Shown here one piece after another: positions 1 to 5,869 of a stretch of 33,994 bases of DNA. Both the position numbers and the translations under genes were made by a program. How positions within the stretch are numbered: position 1 is the first letter of the stretch; each line of letters starts with the position of its first letter. The DNA is taken from positions 1 through 33,994 of the IMG/VR virus record IMGVR_UViG_3300008120_000169; one strand, 5' to 3'. The notes beneath the pieces were generated by a model. It searched no databases, was not told the origin of the DNA, and saw only the letters and a list, made by a program, of their open reading frames with translations. Origin of the DNA: a virus.

Positions 1-82
1 TAATACGGTTGTGGAAACACAGAAGAACATAGGTATAGATAGGTTGTTTATGTCTATAGGTTTAGAAATAAATAAAGAATTA
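1..82. repeat. Left copy of 82-bp terminal direct repeat
   Basis: These bases are identical to the last 82 bases of the window, and the reading frame of the winged-helix gene continues across the joined ends. This is what a circular or circularly permuted genome looks like after assembly, with the same stretch reported at both ends. It is less likely to be a true short packaging repeat, because it sits inside a coding region and the putative origin. Confidence 0.95.
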
Positions 83-265
83 AAAAAGACTTTAGAAGAT
101 TGTTTAGATTCTAAAATGATCATTACAACTTTCGACGAGCTCAAGGCGAGGTACGCAGCAGAGGGCTTAGACATCCCAAAGAACCCCGAGGCAGTTGTTG
201 AGATGATGATCCTACTGGCAGCTGATGCCTCTCTGACGCGATCTGAGGCACCGCCATGCCCTTGA
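1..265 (+). CDS. 3' part of winged-helix putative replication initiator (continues from the window's right end)
   Basis: This is the C-terminal part of the protein that begins near the right end of the window. Joining the ends at the 82-bp repeat keeps the frame open (…PNTVVETQKNIGIDRLF…). The tail of the protein is helical and charged, ending EAPPCP. The DNA from about 41 to 130 is strikingly AT-rich: by my hand count 70 of 90 bases are A or T, and codon choice there differs from the flanking genes. This suggests a DNA-level role such as strand opening at an origin. The GTG at position 11 is an internal Val codon of the complete protein rather than a start. No catalytic motif is visible in this part. 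Confidence 0.8.
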   Translation, partial: NTVVETQKNIGIDRLFMSIGLEINKELKKTLEDCLDSKMIITTFDELKARYAAEGLDIPKNPEAVVEMMILLAADASLTRSEAPPCP

Positions 266-551
266 TACATGGTAGGGTAGGCAAGGGTATCAGGCACACA
301 GCGCAAGCCTGCCACAGGGCCTGTAATGCGGTTTGTACAATTGCCAAAGGAACGTATGGCTTTTGTACGGCACCGGGGATACGCTGCGTGTCGTGTGTCT
401 GGCGGCCAGGCGCGGTGCGGTGGCCGTCCTTTTCGGGGGAGCCAGGCGCTAGCTGGTTGTGGGAAAGTGACCCCTTCCCTCCCCCCCGTCCATACCGTAG
501 CGCGGGGGTCTCTCCGAAATTTTCCTCAACTTTTCCTAGAAGGAGTTTTTG
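266..551. other. Leader/intergenic region upstream of the SSB-like gene
   Basis: No convincing gene is seen here. Two rightward ORFs (256-552 and 326-562) are open across it, but their products are rich in Cys, Trp and Arg and look like translated non-coding DNA. The first does overlap both neighbours in the ATG/TGA manner seen elsewhere in this genome. The region holds a C/G-rich hairpin, CCCCCG at 483-488 pairing with CGGGGG at 503-508, without a following T-run. TTTGTAC also occurs twice, about 30 bp apart (near 330 and 361). The 3' end carries a clear AGAAGGAG ribosome site for the next gene. Confidence 0.45.
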
Positions 552-851
552 ATGGCGTATGAGATGAAACCTGGGCAGGGCTCTGCTTTTCCCAACGAGA
601 AAAAGACCGAAGATTGGCACGCAGACTTTCGCGGCAAGGTGATGCTGCCAGACGGCAAGACCCACTGGCTGGACATTACCAACCGCAAGACCAAGGACGG
701 AAAGACGTACGTTACCGTCAAGATTGGCAACCCAACCCAACAGCAGGGAGATGTCTACTCTGCAGCCCACAAACCCTTCCCGGCCCAAGACCAGCACAAC
801 AAGGCCAAGGCCAACGGGTTCGTGGACCTCGATGAAGACATCCCGTTCTGA
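552..851 (+). CDS. Small protein with SSB-type acidic C-terminal tail (putative ssDNA-binding protein)
   Basis: The 99-aa product is hydrophilic, with a predicted beta-rich middle (KVMLPDGKTHWLDITNRKTKDGKTYVTVKIG) of the kind found in small OB-fold-like phage proteins. It ends in DLDEDIPF, which closely matches the acidic tip bacterial SSB proteins use to recruit replication and repair partners. I chose the ATG at 552 over a TTG just before it because AGAAGGAG lies at ideal spacing. The stop overlaps the next start (TGATG), so it is co-translated with the terminase genes. The ssDNA-binding role is inferred from the tail and from the phage's RecT/exonuclease genes; I see no specific OB-fold signature. 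Confidence 0.6.
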   Translation: MAYEMKPGQGSAFPNEKKTEDWHADFRGKVMLPDGKTHWLDITNRKTKDGKTYVTVKIGNPTQQQGDVYSAAHKPFPAQDQHNKAKANGFVDLDEDIPF

Positions 852-1282
852 TGACCAGGCCAAAGTCGCGCATCTCAGAGCAGGTGCCCAGCCTCAAGAA
901 CTGGGGCGGGGTGCGCTCTATCCAGCGTCGCATGGAGCGCTCTGCCACAATTACGGAGAACCGAGAGGCCATTGCGTTTTCTCTGCTGTGCATGGCCAAC
1001 ACCAAGATCACAGATATCCTAACGTGGGACGAGGACGGCAATGTCAAGGTTAAGGCGGCAAGTCAAATTCCAGATCACGCCCTCCAGGCAATCAAAAATA
1101 TCAGGGTCAGGCGTGAGAAGGATGGTTCGCAGACGCTTGACGTTGAACTCTACGACAAAGTGGGCGTGCTCCGTCTACTTGCTAAAGCGTCTGGATTGCT
1201 TGATAACCCGGACGATGGATCAGATAAACCGTCGGTGCTAGATGTCAACGTAATTGCGCCGCCAAGCGAACAGGAGCCATAG
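851..1282 (+). CDS. terS: Terminase small subunit-like protein
   Basis: The small subunit recognises phage DNA and regulates the large packaging ATPase. This 143-aa protein has the C-terminal half typical of many phage small terminases. That half contains a 'TDILTWDEDGNV' strand, a segment like 'ALQAIKNIRVRREKDGSQTLDVELYDK', and a final helix 'LRLLAKASGLLD' (about residues 110-120). The N-terminus is short, so the usual helix-turn-helix DNA-binding part is reduced or diverged. It lies about 500 bp upstream of the large terminase in the same transcription unit. The start overlaps the preceding stop. The assignment rests on this pattern and position; no enzymatic motif is expected. Confidence 0.72.
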   Translation: MTRPKSRISEQVPSLKNWGGVRSIQRRMERSATITENREAIAFSLLCMANTKITDILTWDEDGNVKVKAASQIPDHALQAIKNIRVRREKDGSQTLDVELYDKVGVLRLLAKASGLLDNPDDGSDKPSVLDVNVIAPPSEQEP

Positions 1283-1284
1283 AC

Positions 1285-1500
1285 ATGAGCTTTGATAGCT
1301 GGGTTGAGTCCAGGCAAGACGCCAAGCACTGGTCAGAAGACGAGCTGGCCTGCGCAGAGATAGCGTGGAAAGAGTGCCAAAAACACTGGGAGAGTGTGTG
1401 CCAGATGCACTTGAACCGCGTGGCCGAGCTCGAGCGCTCCGTGTCCTGGCAAGACCACCACATCTGGAACCTAGAAAACCGCAAGGAGACCAACAAATGA
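1285..1500 (+). CDS. Hypothetical protein, 71 aa, Trp/Cys-containing helical
   Basis: I do not recognise this protein. It is highly charged and predicted helical, with repeated aromatic residues (SFDSWVES, KHWSEDEL, QKHWESVCQM, SVSWQDHHIWNLE). The two cysteines do not form a CxxC motif. It begins two bases after the small-terminase stop, and its own stop overlaps the ATG of a 27-aa membrane peptide (ATGA). The tight packing and protein-like composition support a real gene. No function can be assigned; it might be a terminase accessory by position only. Confidence 0.6.
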   Translation: MSFDSWVESRQDAKHWSEDELACAEIAWKECQKHWESVCQMHLNRVAELERSVSWQDHHIWNLENRKETNK

Positions 1501-1580
1501 ACGACGCTGGATGGTTTTTAATGTATTCCGTGGCCTGGGCGGCCTTTTCTGTGTGGATATCTTGGAGAGCCGACAAATGA
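1497..1580 (+). CDS. 27-aa single-pass membrane peptide
   Basis: This is a very short gene fitted between two ATGA overlaps: its ATG overlaps the previous stop, and its stop overlaps the ATG of the DUF3310 gene. Apart from short polar ends (MNDAG, WRADK) the product is one hydrophobic helix rich in Trp, Phe, Val and Ala (FLMYSVAWAAFSVWIS). It is therefore likely to insert in the inner membrane. No family is recognised. The exact fit between neighbours is the main evidence that it is translated. Confidence 0.55.
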   Translation: MNDAGWFLMYSVAWAAFSVWISWRADK

Positions 1581-1792
1581 GCCAGGCAAACGACAGGCAA
1601 GAGGGTGGCAGCCACTATAAAACCAAGGCGATCCAGCCGTGGGACTACATTGTGGCCAACGAACTTGGGTTCCTCGAGGGCTCAATCATTAAGTACGTTA
1701 CCCGCTACAAGGAAAAAAACGGGGTCCACGACCTAAAGAAGGCCGCACACTTCCTCGAGAAACTAATCGAGGTGCAAAGTGGCAAGAACTAA
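1577..1792 (+). CDS. DUF3310-type small phage protein
   Basis: The 71-aa product matches the DUF3310 pattern known from many phages, sometimes annotated as SaV-like or nucleotide-kinase-associated. The features are 'GGSHYKTKAIQPWDYIVANELG', then 'GSIIKYVTRYKEKNGVHDLKKAAHFLEKLIE'. The Pro-Trp-Asp-Tyr and Lys-Tyr-Val-x-Arg segments are the hallmark, and the length is normal for the family. The biochemical role of the family is not established. I chose the ATG inside the ATGA overlap rather than a longer upstream GTG form, because the domain begins right after it. The end overlaps the large terminase start by 14 bp. Confidence 0.82.
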   Translation: MSQANDRQEGGSHYKTKAIQPWDYIVANELGFLEGSIIKYVTRYKEKNGVHDLKKAAHFLEKLIEVQSGKN

Positions 1793-3332
1793 GGAGCAAT
1801 CCACCAAGGCCGTGGCCACCACGGGTCTTAACTTAGACTTCTCGAGGTCTCCCACCGTCTACGACTTCATTGGATCAAACGCTTTTGTGCAAGGCGTCAT
1901 GGGACCGGTGGGGTCTGGCAAGAGCTACGCGTGCGCTGCCAAGGTAATGATCAAGGCCGTCAAGCAAAAGCCCTCCCCTATCGATGGCATCCGATATACG
2001 CGTTTTGCAATTGTACGCAATAGCTACCCAATGTTGAAAACCACCACCATCAAGACCTGGTTGGACCTCTTCCCAGAGGCAACTTTCGGTCCAATGCTGT
2101 GGACTCCACCAATCACGCACCACATCAGGTTGCCGGCCAGGGACGGGGCCGCCGGAATCGACTGCGAGGTGATATTTCTTGCGCTCGACCAACCCAAAGA
2201 CGTGCGAAAGCTGTTGTCCTTGGAGCTTACCGGCGCCTGGGTCAACGAGGCCCGAGAGCTGCCAAAAGCGGTGATCGATGGCCTCACCCACCGTGTGGGT
2301 CGATACCCAACAAAACGCGATGGTGGGGCCACCTGGCACGGTATCTGGATGGATACAAACCCAATGGACGACGATCACTGGTGGCACAAGATCGCAGAGA
2401 AAGAAAAGATGTCCGGACAGTATGCGTGGAAGTTCTGGAAACAACCGGGCGGGATTATTGAGGTGGACCCAGATCAGCTACCAGAGAATCCAGAGGCAAA
2501 CGACCACATATTCTCAGCTGGTAAGTGGTGGAAGGTGAACCCAAAGGCAGAAAACATCAACAACTTGCCTCCTGGCTACTACCAGCAGATGCTGCTTGGC
2601 AAGAACCTAGATTGGATCAAGTGCTACGCGGGGGGTCTATACACCTACGTTCAAGAGGGAAGGCCGGTGTGGCCAGAGTATAACGACTCAACCATGTCTG
2701 GTGATACCACCGTGAACCCGCAGGTACCCATCCAGGTGGGCCTGGACTTCGGTTTGACCCCAGCTGCAACCATTGGCCAGAGGCTGCCAAACGGACGGTG
2801 GGAGATTCACCACGAAATTGTTACCTTCGATATGGGCCTCGAGAGGTTTGGCCACCAGCTGCTAGCGGAGCTCAACGCCAGGTACCCCAATCACCAGGTA
2901 ATGATCTGGGGAGACCCTGCTGGCCAGGCCAGAGACGCCATCTACGAGGTGACGGCATTTGATTTTCTAAGAACCCTGGGGCTCAAGGCCCAGCCCACGG
3001 CATCCAACGACTTCAAGGTCAGACGCGAGTCTTCAGCTGCGCCAATGCAGCGGCTCATCGAGGGCAAGCCAGGACTGCTGGTCAACCGAGAGTGCAAGCT
3101 TTTGCGCAAGGCGCTAGCTGGTGGATATCACTTTAAGAGGGTAGCAATTGGTGCCGGCCAGGAACGATTCAGAGACGCGCCAAACAAAAACGAGCACTCA
3201 CACATTGGCGACTCTTTCGGATACTTGCTGCTCGGGGGCGGCGAATACAACCGAATGACCAGGAGCCACAAATTGGGTGGCCAGCCACAGGGCATGATTG
3301 TGGCCAAAACCGACTTTGACATCTTCGCATGA
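1779..3332 (+). CDS. terL: Terminase large subunit (DNA-packaging ATPase/nuclease)
   Basis: This 517-aa motor pumps DNA into the prohead and cuts it. The N-terminal ATPase has a Walker A motif GPVGSGKS at residues 42-49. A Walker B-like strand with catalytic Glu follows in GAWVNEA (about 152-158), then the coupling segment DTNPMDDDHW (192-201). The C-terminal RNase H-like nuclease starts with QVGLDFG (Asp near 323) and has a further acidic position in HIGDSFG near the end. The GTG start overlaps DUF3310 and gives the expected N-terminus. The length is usual for podovirus large terminases. A 61-bp gap with a promoter follows it. Confidence 0.95.
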   Translation: MARTKEQSTKAVATTGLNLDFSRSPTVYDFIGSNAFVQGVMGPVGSGKSYACAAKVMIKAVKQKPSPIDGIRYTRFAIVRNSYPMLKTTTIKTWLDLFPEATFGPMLWTPPITHHIRLPARDGAAGIDCEVIFLALDQPKDVRKLLSLELTGAWVNEARELPKAVIDGLTHRVGRYPTKRDGGATWHGIWMDTNPMDDDHWWHKIAEKEKMSGQYAWKFWKQPGGIIEVDPDQLPENPEANDHIFSAGKWWKVNPKAENINNLPPGYYQQMLLGKNLDWIKCYAGGLYTYVQEGRPVWPEYNDSTMSGDTTVNPQVPIQVGLDFGLTPAATIGQRLPNGRWEIHHEIVTFDMGLERFGHQLLAELNARYPNHQVMIWGDPAGQARDAIYEVTAFDFLRTLGLKAQPTASNDFKVRRESSAAPMQRLIEGKPGLLVNRECKLLRKALAGGYHFKRVAIGAGQERFRDAPNKNEHSHIGDSFGYLLLGGGEYNRMTRSHKLGGQPQGMIVAKTDFDIFA

Positions 3333-3344
3333 GGTGATTGCACG

Positions 3345-3354
3345 GTGATATCAC
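3345..3354. promoter_or_regulatory. Short perfect palindrome GTGATATCAC upstream of promoter
   Basis: A 10-bp self-complementary sequence lies five bases upstream of the -35 hexamer of the promoter that follows. Its placement would suit an operator or activator half-site. A 10-bp palindrome can arise by chance, so this is only a note. Confidence 0.25.
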
Positions 3355-3359
3355 AGGTA

Positions 3360-3387
3360 TTGCATACCGATTAAAGACCAATAGAAT
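3360..3387 (+). promoter_or_regulatory. Putative sigma70-like/late promoter TTGCAT-N16-TAGAAT
   Basis: TTGCAT (3360-3365) and TAGAAT (3382-3387) are separated by 16 bp in the only sizeable gap between the terminase and head genes. The same two hexamers with the same spacing occur upstream of the capsid gene at 8606-8633, and ACCAATAGAAT recurs before the tail fibre gene. The expected transcription start falls at or next to the ATG at 3394, so the message would have almost no leader. Confidence 0.6.
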
Positions 3388-3393
3388 AAAAGC

Positions 3394-3882
3394 ATGAATG
3401 GCTTAGTCATCTTCGAGAGCGGAGATCTGTCAGTTGCAGATCAGCGCGAGTTGGTGATTAAGATGCAAGGGGAGCTGCTCGATATGGAGCAGGCAAAAAT
3501 TGTTACATCTCATCGATTCTTGCCTGGCATATATGAGCGCACGATTACGATACCGCCGTGGACTGTGTTAACCGGAGCTGCACACAAAACGCAATACCGG
3601 GTTCGCCTTGAAAGCGGAACCATAGCAGTCAACACAGACAGTGGAGTGAAAGTGCTGGTGGCCCCAATGGAATTTGATGTTCCAGCTGGTTTTCAGAGAG
3701 CTGGCAGGGTGTTCGATGAAGAGGTTGTGTGGACTGACATATACGAAAACCAGGACAACTGCCGCGACATTGAATTGCTTGAGGGTCGGTTGTATGAGGT
3801 TCCAGCGTGTGGGCTGGGTGAAAATCGCAGGTTGAAAGGGGAACTAATATGGCGGGATGGGTCGCAGGCGCAATTATCTTAG
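3394..3882 (+). CDS. Hypothetical cupin-like phage protein
   Basis: The 162-aa protein has a central beta-sandwich-like stretch ('YERTITIPPWTVLTG', 'YRVRLESGTIAVNTDSG', 'FDVPAGFQRAGRVFDEEVVW'). It resembles the small cupin-like proteins found near terminase genes in many marine and freshwater phages. No metal-binding histidine cluster is obvious, so an enzyme is not implied. The start lies six bases after the -10 of the upstream promoter, with no good ribosome site, which suggests leaderless or weak translation. The 3' end overlaps the next gene by 34 bp. The function is unknown; a virion or assembly role is only suggested by location. Confidence 0.65.
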   Translation: MNGLVIFESGDLSVADQRELVIKMQGELLDMEQAKIVTSHRFLPGIYERTITIPPWTVLTGAAHKTQYRVRLESGTIAVNTDSGVKVLVAPMEFDVPAGFQRAGRVFDEEVVWTDIYENQDNCRDIELLEGRLYEVPACGLGENRRLKGELIWRDGSQAQLS

Positions 3883-4295
3883 GCTCTGCCTACACAGCAA
3901 ACGAAGCTCGCAAGGCCAGGAAAGACGCCGAGCGCCAACAGGGGCAGGCACTTCAGCAACAGGCAGCAGACGCAGCTGCAATGCGCGAGCAGGTTGCCAA
4001 GCAAAATGAAATTTATTCGATGCAGGCGGCCAGCCTCAAAGAGCAGGCAGACCTGGCCAGGCAGCAGTTTGAGCAGGGCTCGCTGCAGTACAAAGAAAAC
4101 AAGCTGGCCATGGAAAAGAAAGCAGCCGAGGTGCAAGCCGCAGCTGATGAGGAGCGACGCAAGGCCGCAGCAGCTGAAGCATCGGCCCTAAAAGCTAGAA
4201 CTCGCGGTGGACGCCGGGCCCTGTTGTCTCAAGAAAGACTAACACCGGAACTTGGAATTGAAAGCCCGCAGCTTGGAACGAGGGCGATGGTGTAA
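3849..4295 (+). CDS. Coiled-coil protein with N-terminal hydrophobic segment
   Basis: The 148-aa product starts with a short hydrophobic, glycine-rich stretch (MAGWVAGAIILGSAY). A long Ala/Gln/Glu/Lys-rich helix follows (roughly residues 20-120) with strong coiled-coil character. The C-terminal tail is basic and ends LGTRAMV. AAAGGGG lies upstream of its ATG within the preceding gene. The architecture resembles small internal virion proteins of podoviruses, but no family is recognised. It is followed two bases later by another coiled-coil gene, and the pair may act together. Confidence 0.62.
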   Translation: MAGWVAGAIILGSAYTANEARKARKDAERQQGQALQQQAADAAAMREQVAKQNEIYSMQAASLKEQADLARQQFEQGSLQYKENKLAMEKKAAEVQAAADEERRKAAAAEASALKARTRGGRRALLSQERLTPELGIESPQLGTRAMV

Positions 4296-4297
4296 CC

Positions 4298-5068
4298 ATG
4301 GCGGCGCCGACCCTATATCAAAAACGAACTGCGGCAAAGCGCGGGTCTAGAGATATTGCGCGCCTAGCCGAACAATATAAGCGCGGTATTCAGTCTGTGT
4401 CGTCTGAGTACGAGCAGGCGTTTGGCGCATATCAGGCCAAGACAGCTGAGACGCTGGCTCCATACGAGGCAGCAATTAAGAAATATCAAGAGAGCACTTT
4501 GCCTCAATACGAGAGCGCAGCTGCCGCATACGAGACCAAAGCCAAAGAATATCAAAGCAAGGTGTCAAGCTACCAGGATTTATTAAAAAGCTATGTCGTT
4601 GACACAAGCGGAAATCTCGCCAGGTTCGAGCGGTGGGCATCTTTTATTGATCCCAGTATTTTTAATATTATGGGTGGCCAACCAGTTAACTTAGATGAGA
4701 GCGCATATTACGCAGCTCAGTTTCCAAATCGCGTTAGACCCGACCTTGGAAAATATGAATTTGTTGTCACTGGCGCCAGGCAAGAGGGAAGAACCAGCCT
4801 TCAGCAGGGGTACTTAAAAGCAAGAAGCGCGGCAAAACCATTCTCTGAGTTCACGCAACGCACATCTCCTGGAGCGTTTACAGAGAAGGCCCCAGCCGCA
4901 CCAGAGGCGCCGCCATCTGCGCCAACAATTGAGTCATTCTCTGATGAGCCATTTCAGCAAAAACGAGCTGGATTAGAAAGCGAGTTTCAGCGCGAATTGG
5001 GCGAGCGCAAATCTGCCCGCATATCAGCTGTATCACGCCGCTCTGCGCGGCCACTAATGCAAGGGTAA
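4298..5068 (+). CDS. Coiled-coil structural-type protein, 256 aa
   Basis: I do not recognise a named family. The N-terminal third is a long amphipathic helix with regularly spaced Tyr and Gln (EQYKRGIQSVSSEYEQAF, then YQAKTAETLAPYEAAIKKYQ, then AYETKAKEYQSKVSSYQ). A more globular middle follows (FERWASFIDPSIFNIMGG). The C-terminal region is Pro/Ala-rich (EKAPAAPEAPPSAP) and ends with a basic tail. The composition suggests a virion or scaffold-associated protein. It sits between another coiled-coil gene and a run of very small genes ahead of the portal. Confidence 0.62.
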   Translation: MAAPTLYQKRTAAKRGSRDIARLAEQYKRGIQSVSSEYEQAFGAYQAKTAETLAPYEAAIKKYQESTLPQYESAAAAYETKAKEYQSKVSSYQDLLKSYVVDTSGNLARFERWASFIDPSIFNIMGGQPVNLDESAYYAAQFPNRVRPDLGKYEFVVTGARQEGRTSLQQGYLKARSAAKPFSEFTQRTSPGAFTEKAPAAPEAPPSAPTIESFSDEPFQQKRAGLESEFQRELGERKSARISAVSRRSARPLMQG

Positions 5069-5070
5069 CC

Positions 5071-5229
5071 ATGGACAAAGTTGAAAAAGTAATGGGTGAA
5101 TATAAACGCGGAAAGCTCAAGAGCTCCTCTGGAGATAAAGTCAAAAGCCGCAAGCAGGCGTTGGCCATTGCCCTATCTGAACAGAGACGCGCTCGCAAGG
5201 GCGGTCTAATGAAAGAGGCCCGCGCATGA
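5071..5229 (+). CDS. Small basic protein, DUF6496-like
   Basis: The 52-aa product begins MDKVEKVMGEYKRGKLKSSS and continues SRKQALAIALSEQRRARKGG. This matches a short protein family seen in many phages and bacteria (DUF6496) with the signature VMxEYKxGKL…RKQAxAIALSE. Its function is unknown. The high Lys/Arg content suggests nucleic-acid or capsid contact. It starts two bases after the previous stop, and its stop overlaps the next ATG (ATGA). Confidence 0.72.
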   Translation: MDKVEKVMGEYKRGKLKSSSGDKVKSRKQALAIALSEQRRARKGGLMKEARA

Positions 5230-5390
5230 AAATTGAAATTGAAATTGAAAAAAATGGCGAGGGCAAAGACAAACCCGAGCTGGAAGACGAGCAAAAAATG
5301 GCCATTGCTAAAAAGCTTAAAAAAAATATGGTGCTGACTCGCATGGAGCGCAACTTGTTGGCTGAGTATTTGCTTGAGGAGGAAGACTAA
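5226..5390 (+). CDS. Small highly charged protein, 54 aa
   Basis: No family is recognised. The N-terminus has an alternating KIEIEIE strand. It is followed by an acidic-basic mix, a lysine-rich helix (KMAIAKKLKKNMV), and an amphipathic helix ending LLAEYLLEEED. The start is within an ATGA overlap with the DUF6496-like gene and the end is within a TAATG overlap with the next gene. The AT-rich poly-lysine codons differ slightly from the flanking genes. The exact coupling on both sides supports translation. Confidence 0.55.
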   Translation: MKIEIEIEKNGEGKDKPELEDEQKMAIAKKLKKNMVLTRMERNLLAEYLLEEED

Positions 5391-5548
5391 TGAAAGAGGT
5401 TTGGGACAAACCGCGGCCAAAAAGCGCCGGGAAGCCAGAGAAACTTACGCCATCAGAAAAGCGCATGGCTATGCGTAAAGCAAAAAAGTCTGGGCGACCG
5501 TATCCAAATTTAATCGATAACATGATGGCGGCCAGAGGCGAGAAGTGA
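5390..5548 (+). CDS. Small basic protein, 52 aa
   Basis: This is an unrecognised Lys/Arg-rich protein, with segments KPRPKSAGKPEKLTPSEKR, AMRKAKKSGRPYPNLIDN and MMAARGEK. The central 'AKKSGRPYPNLIDN' looks like a conserved phage small-protein motif, but I cannot name it. Its ATG overlaps the preceding TAA, and its TGA overlaps the GTG of the next gene. It is part of a run of four tiny basic or charged proteins directly before the portal. Confidence 0.58.
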   Translation: MKEVWDKPRPKSAGKPEKLTPSEKRMAMRKAKKSGRPYPNLIDNMMAARGEK

Positions 5549-5868
5549 GCAAATACAAGGACCCAGAGGGCGGCCTGACTGAGGCCGGGCGTCGCAAATT
5601 TGAGCGATCAGGGGAAAGCAAAAACTTGCAGCCTGGCGTCAAAGATTCGTCTCCGTCTGGCGAGCGAGCCAGGCGCAAGGGTTCTTTTTTAACTAGGTTC
5701 TACACCAACCCAAGCGGTCCCATGGTTAACGAAAAGGGTGAGCCAACTAGGTTGGCCAAGGCTGCTAATGCCTGGGGCGAGCCGGTTCCAAGAACACGCG
5801 CAGCTGCTGCGCGACTAGCTGCCAAGGGCCGCAATTTGCTTGAAAAGTACAAACTGGAAAAGGACTGA
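5545..5868 (+). CDS. DUF6321-like basic phage protein
   Basis: This 107-aa basic protein has the layout 'YKDPEGGLTEAGRRKF…NLQPGVKD…ARRKGSFLTRFY…EPTRLAKAANAWGEPVPRT…AAKGRNLLEKYK'. I recall that pattern from a widespread phage family (DUF6321) encoded next to portal or terminase genes. The family's function is not known; the basic charge suggests DNA or capsid binding. The GTG start is supported by the GTGA overlap with the previous stop. The portal ATG follows one base after the stop. Confidence 0.7.
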   Translation: MSKYKDPEGGLTEAGRRKFERSGESKNLQPGVKDSSPSGERARRKGSFLTRFYTNPSGPMVNEKGEPTRLAKAANAWGEPVPRTRAAAARLAAKGRNLLEKYKLEKD

Positions 5869-5869
5869 T

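Noticed and set aside
256-552. Rightward 98-codon ORF between initiator and SSB-like gene
   Set aside because: It has good overlaps on both sides, but a Cys/Trp/Arg-rich product unlike a real protein; kept only as part of the leader region note.
141-863. Leftward ORF of 240 codons across the SSB-like gene
   Set aside because: Opposes well-supported forward genes, with a low-complexity reading and no start signal.
1875-2444. Leftward ORF of 189 codons within the large terminase gene
   Set aside because: Shadow of the terminase coding frame; no ribosome site and a composition typical of reverse-complement translation.
4878-5420. Leftward ORF of 180 codons opposite small basic genes
   Set aside because: Phe/Leu-rich product arises from antisense of Lys/Glu codons; the forward small genes fit by coupling.
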